From Candidatus Hodarchaeota archaeon (GTDB lineage Archaea; Asgardarchaeota; Heimdallarchaeia; Hodarchaeales; Hodarchaeaceae), in NCBI GenBank assembly GCA_016839665.1, contig JAEOTU010000137.1:1-6798 (forward strand): a stretch of DNA of 6,798 nt, in the 5' to 3' direction. The position numbers and the translations under genes are program-made. Of the stretch, positions 5,704-6,798 are shown one piece after another. How positions within the stretch are numbered: position 1 is the first letter of the stretch; each line of letters starts with the position of its first letter. The notes beneath the pieces are model-generated. The model ran no database searches, was not told where the DNA came from, and saw nothing but the letters and a program-made list of their open reading frames with translations.

Positions 5704-5985
5704 TCATCCTAGGTAGACAGTAACAATGTCGTCTTCCGTTTTTACAGCACGAATCCTTATTTTTCTAGGCGGATGTTGAATACCACGAGCCCACATGAAT
5801 TCATTCACTTCTGGGTCGATAATAACTTCATCACACCTAAGATGACGCTTAACAAAGGCTCTCAGATGTCGCATTGCTCTTGGAGTCCTCCTTGGTCGAG
5901 GAATTCGTCGTCCATATACTACCTTGCTGAATGGAATGGTATAGAGCCTTTCTTCGATTATTGAGTCTGATGGTGTTTCACTCAT
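5704..5985 (-). CDS. rpl31e: Large subunit ribosomal protein eL31
   Basis: eL31 lies near the peptide exit tunnel in archaeal and eukaryotic ribosomes. The 93-residue protein has the family core: ERLYTIPFSKVVYGR, the basic segment RIPRPRRTPRAMRHLRAFVKRHL, VIIDPEVNEFMWARGIQHPPRKIRIRA and the end VTVYLG. The segment from EVNEFMW to PPRKIR is diagnostic. ATG 5985 is 14 bases after the eL39 stop, with GGAT at 5996-5999 as a modest ribosome binding site. The eL39-eL31-aIF6 order is conserved in archaea. Behind the stop, a T5 run at 5692-5696 may allow partial termination before aIF6. Confidence 0.95.
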   Translation of the reverse strand: MSETPSDSIIEERLYTIPFSKVVYGRRIPRPRRTPRAMRHLRAFVKRHLRCDEVIIDPEVNEFMWARGIQHPPRKIRIRAVKTEDDIVTVYLG

Positions 5986-5999
5986 TAGCGCTTCTATCC

Positions 6000-6155
6000 T
6001 TACGGTTTAATTTTTCTAGAACGCCATTGTCTTTTTTTCGGGTTATTCGTTACGTTTCGCGAGGTTTTCATAATAACCCAAGTTGGAACAGTTTGATTTG
6101 AATTCATTTTCTTTCCTAGTCGTATCTTTTTAGCATGGTGTTTGTATCTTGCCAT
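6000..6155 (-). CDS. rpl39e: Large subunit ribosomal protein eL39
   Basis: eL39 is a tiny basic protein that lines the peptide exit tunnel in archaea and eukaryotes. It encodes 51 residues, the usual archaeal length, beginning [16 protein letters not shown], with [21 protein letters not shown] in the centre and ending SRKIKP. The pattern P-x-W-V-I-x-K-T and the NPKKRxWRxRK tail are diagnostic. The start ATG is 12 bases after the uL1 stop, with GAGGATGA overlapping that stop as ribosome binding site, so it is likely co-translated with uL1. It is followed by eL31 after 14 bases. It is short enough to be missed by a length cut-off. Confidence 0.95.
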   Translation of the reverse strand: MARYKHHAKKIRLGKKMNSNQTVPTWVIMKTSRNVTNNPKKRQWRSRKIKP

Positions 6156-6167
6156 CTGTTTTCATCC

Positions 6168-6798
6168 TCATTTTCTCTGAACTTTTTCAGAGGGACCCAT
6201 TGTTGTTTTAAAGCTAATAGACTTAATCTGTACTGCTCCTTTTGGGAGTTTTCCAGTTAGCGTTTGCAAAATAGTATTTGCATTCTCGGCTAGAACTTTG
6301 TTATCTTGATTAACCTTCCCAATCTTTGTATTGATAACGGGAGTTGATTTTAATCTTAGTTTTACTGTACGGTTGTATCTTTCGACAAATTTATCAATTT
6401 CAACTCTTGGAGGGATGGGTTTTGGCATCTTACCTCTTGGTCCTAGCGTTTTTCCAAGAAACTTAGCTACTATAGGCATTAACGGAGGTTCCGCTAGAAA
6501 AAATGAGTATTCATTGGCAAATTTTTTCGTGTTCTTTGGCTCCTTGGCTAATGTCTCGATTTCTTGGCGATTTAACGCAGTCAATCCAGAATCCTTTGAT
6601 TTTACAGCAAGATCTCCCTCTGCAAAGATGGCAATGCTGGATTTGCCTCCCAAATCATTAGGAACCAATGCTTCTAAGTTTATCCTATTTGCAGGATTTT
6701 TTAAATCAATATCACGAAGACCAATGGAAATTTCAACAGATTCAGTAAAGTTTCGGTGCTTTCTCTCAATACTTCTAGCTTTGGCTCGAGATATTGCT
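6168..6798 (-). CDS. rpl1: Large subunit ribosomal protein uL1 (5' end outside window)
   Basis: uL1 forms the mobile L1 stalk that guides E-site tRNA release; in some archaea and bacteria it also represses its own mRNA. The reading frame is open to the window edge and gives 209 residues. The first visible residues, AISRAKARSIERKHRNFTESVEI, are the usual N-terminal helix, so only roughly 5-15 residues are missing. Other motifs: NPANRINLEALVPNDLG, IAIFAEGDLA, the signature FLGKTLGPRGKMPKPIPP, and SISFKTTMGPSEKV at the end. A TTG at 6668 is an internal leucine codon, not the start. It stands directly before eL39, whereas in most archaea it lies between uL11 and uL10; uL11 may lie just beyond the window edge. 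Confidence 0.95.
   Translation of the reverse strand, partial: AISRAKARSIERKHRNFTESVEISIGLRDIDLKNPANRINLEALVPNDLGGKSSIAIFAEGDLAVKSKDSGLTALNRQEIETLAKEPKNTKKFANEYSFFLAEPPLMPIVAKFLGKTLGPRGKMPKPIPPRVEIDKFVERYNRTVKLRLKSTPVINTKIGKVNQDNKVLAENANTILQTLTGKLPKGAVQIKSISFKTTMGPSEKVQRK

Noticed and set aside
6168..6668. uL1 start at TTG 6668
   Set aside because: The upstream 43 codons in frame encode the conserved N-terminal part of uL1 (RNFTESVEI and NPANRIN), so the start lies beyond the window.
1..6798. Mobile element, CRISPR array or defence system
   Set aside because: No direct repeat arrays, transposase or nuclease genes are present; the window is filled with housekeeping genes.

Overview
This is an archaeal chromosomal segment of moderately low GC, packed with core transcription, translation and protein-export genes. 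The archaeal assignment is firm. It rests on an archaeal/eukaryal-type RNA polymerase B C-terminus with a zinc ribbon, a short SecE/Sss1, an Spt5-type NusG, and the ribosomal proteins eL20 (LX), eL31 and eL39, together with aIF6, prefoldin alpha and a short archaeal FtsY. Shine-Dalgarno sites of the GGAGG/GGTGA kind precede many of the starts. The lineage within Archaea cannot be fixed from the window alone. The gene order, with secE directly after rpoB and uL11/uL1 detached from uL10, is not the textbook euryarchaeal or crenarchaeal arrangement.

Layout, plus strand: the window opens inside rpoB, whose 5' end lies outside, followed closely by secE and spt5/nusG. Then comes a 343-base stretch holding a T-rich end for spt5, a TATA-like element, an inverted repeat and a possible 25-codon leader ORF. 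It leads into the uL10 (P0) gene. Layout, minus strand (transcribed from right to left): uL1 (5' end just outside the window), eL39 (51 codons), eL31, aIF6, eL20/LX, prefoldin alpha and ftsY. uL10 and ftsY converge tail to tail across 35 bases.

The genes fit one theme. RNA polymerase and Spt5 make transcripts; uL1, uL10, eL20, eL31, eL39 and aIF6 build and license the large ribosomal subunit; prefoldin handles nascent proteins; and FtsY with SecE delivers membrane proteins to the translocon. In many archaea the cluster eL39-eL31-aIF6-LX-pfdA-ftsY runs straight into secE-nusG-L11-L1-L10-L12. Here the same genes are present but split into two convergent blocks, uL1 sits ahead of eL39, and uL11 and L12 are not visible.

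No mobile element, CRISPR array, tRNA, rRNA or defence system was seen. The less explained parts are the uL10 leader with its small in-frame ORF, the short C-terminus of uL10, and the rearranged gene order.
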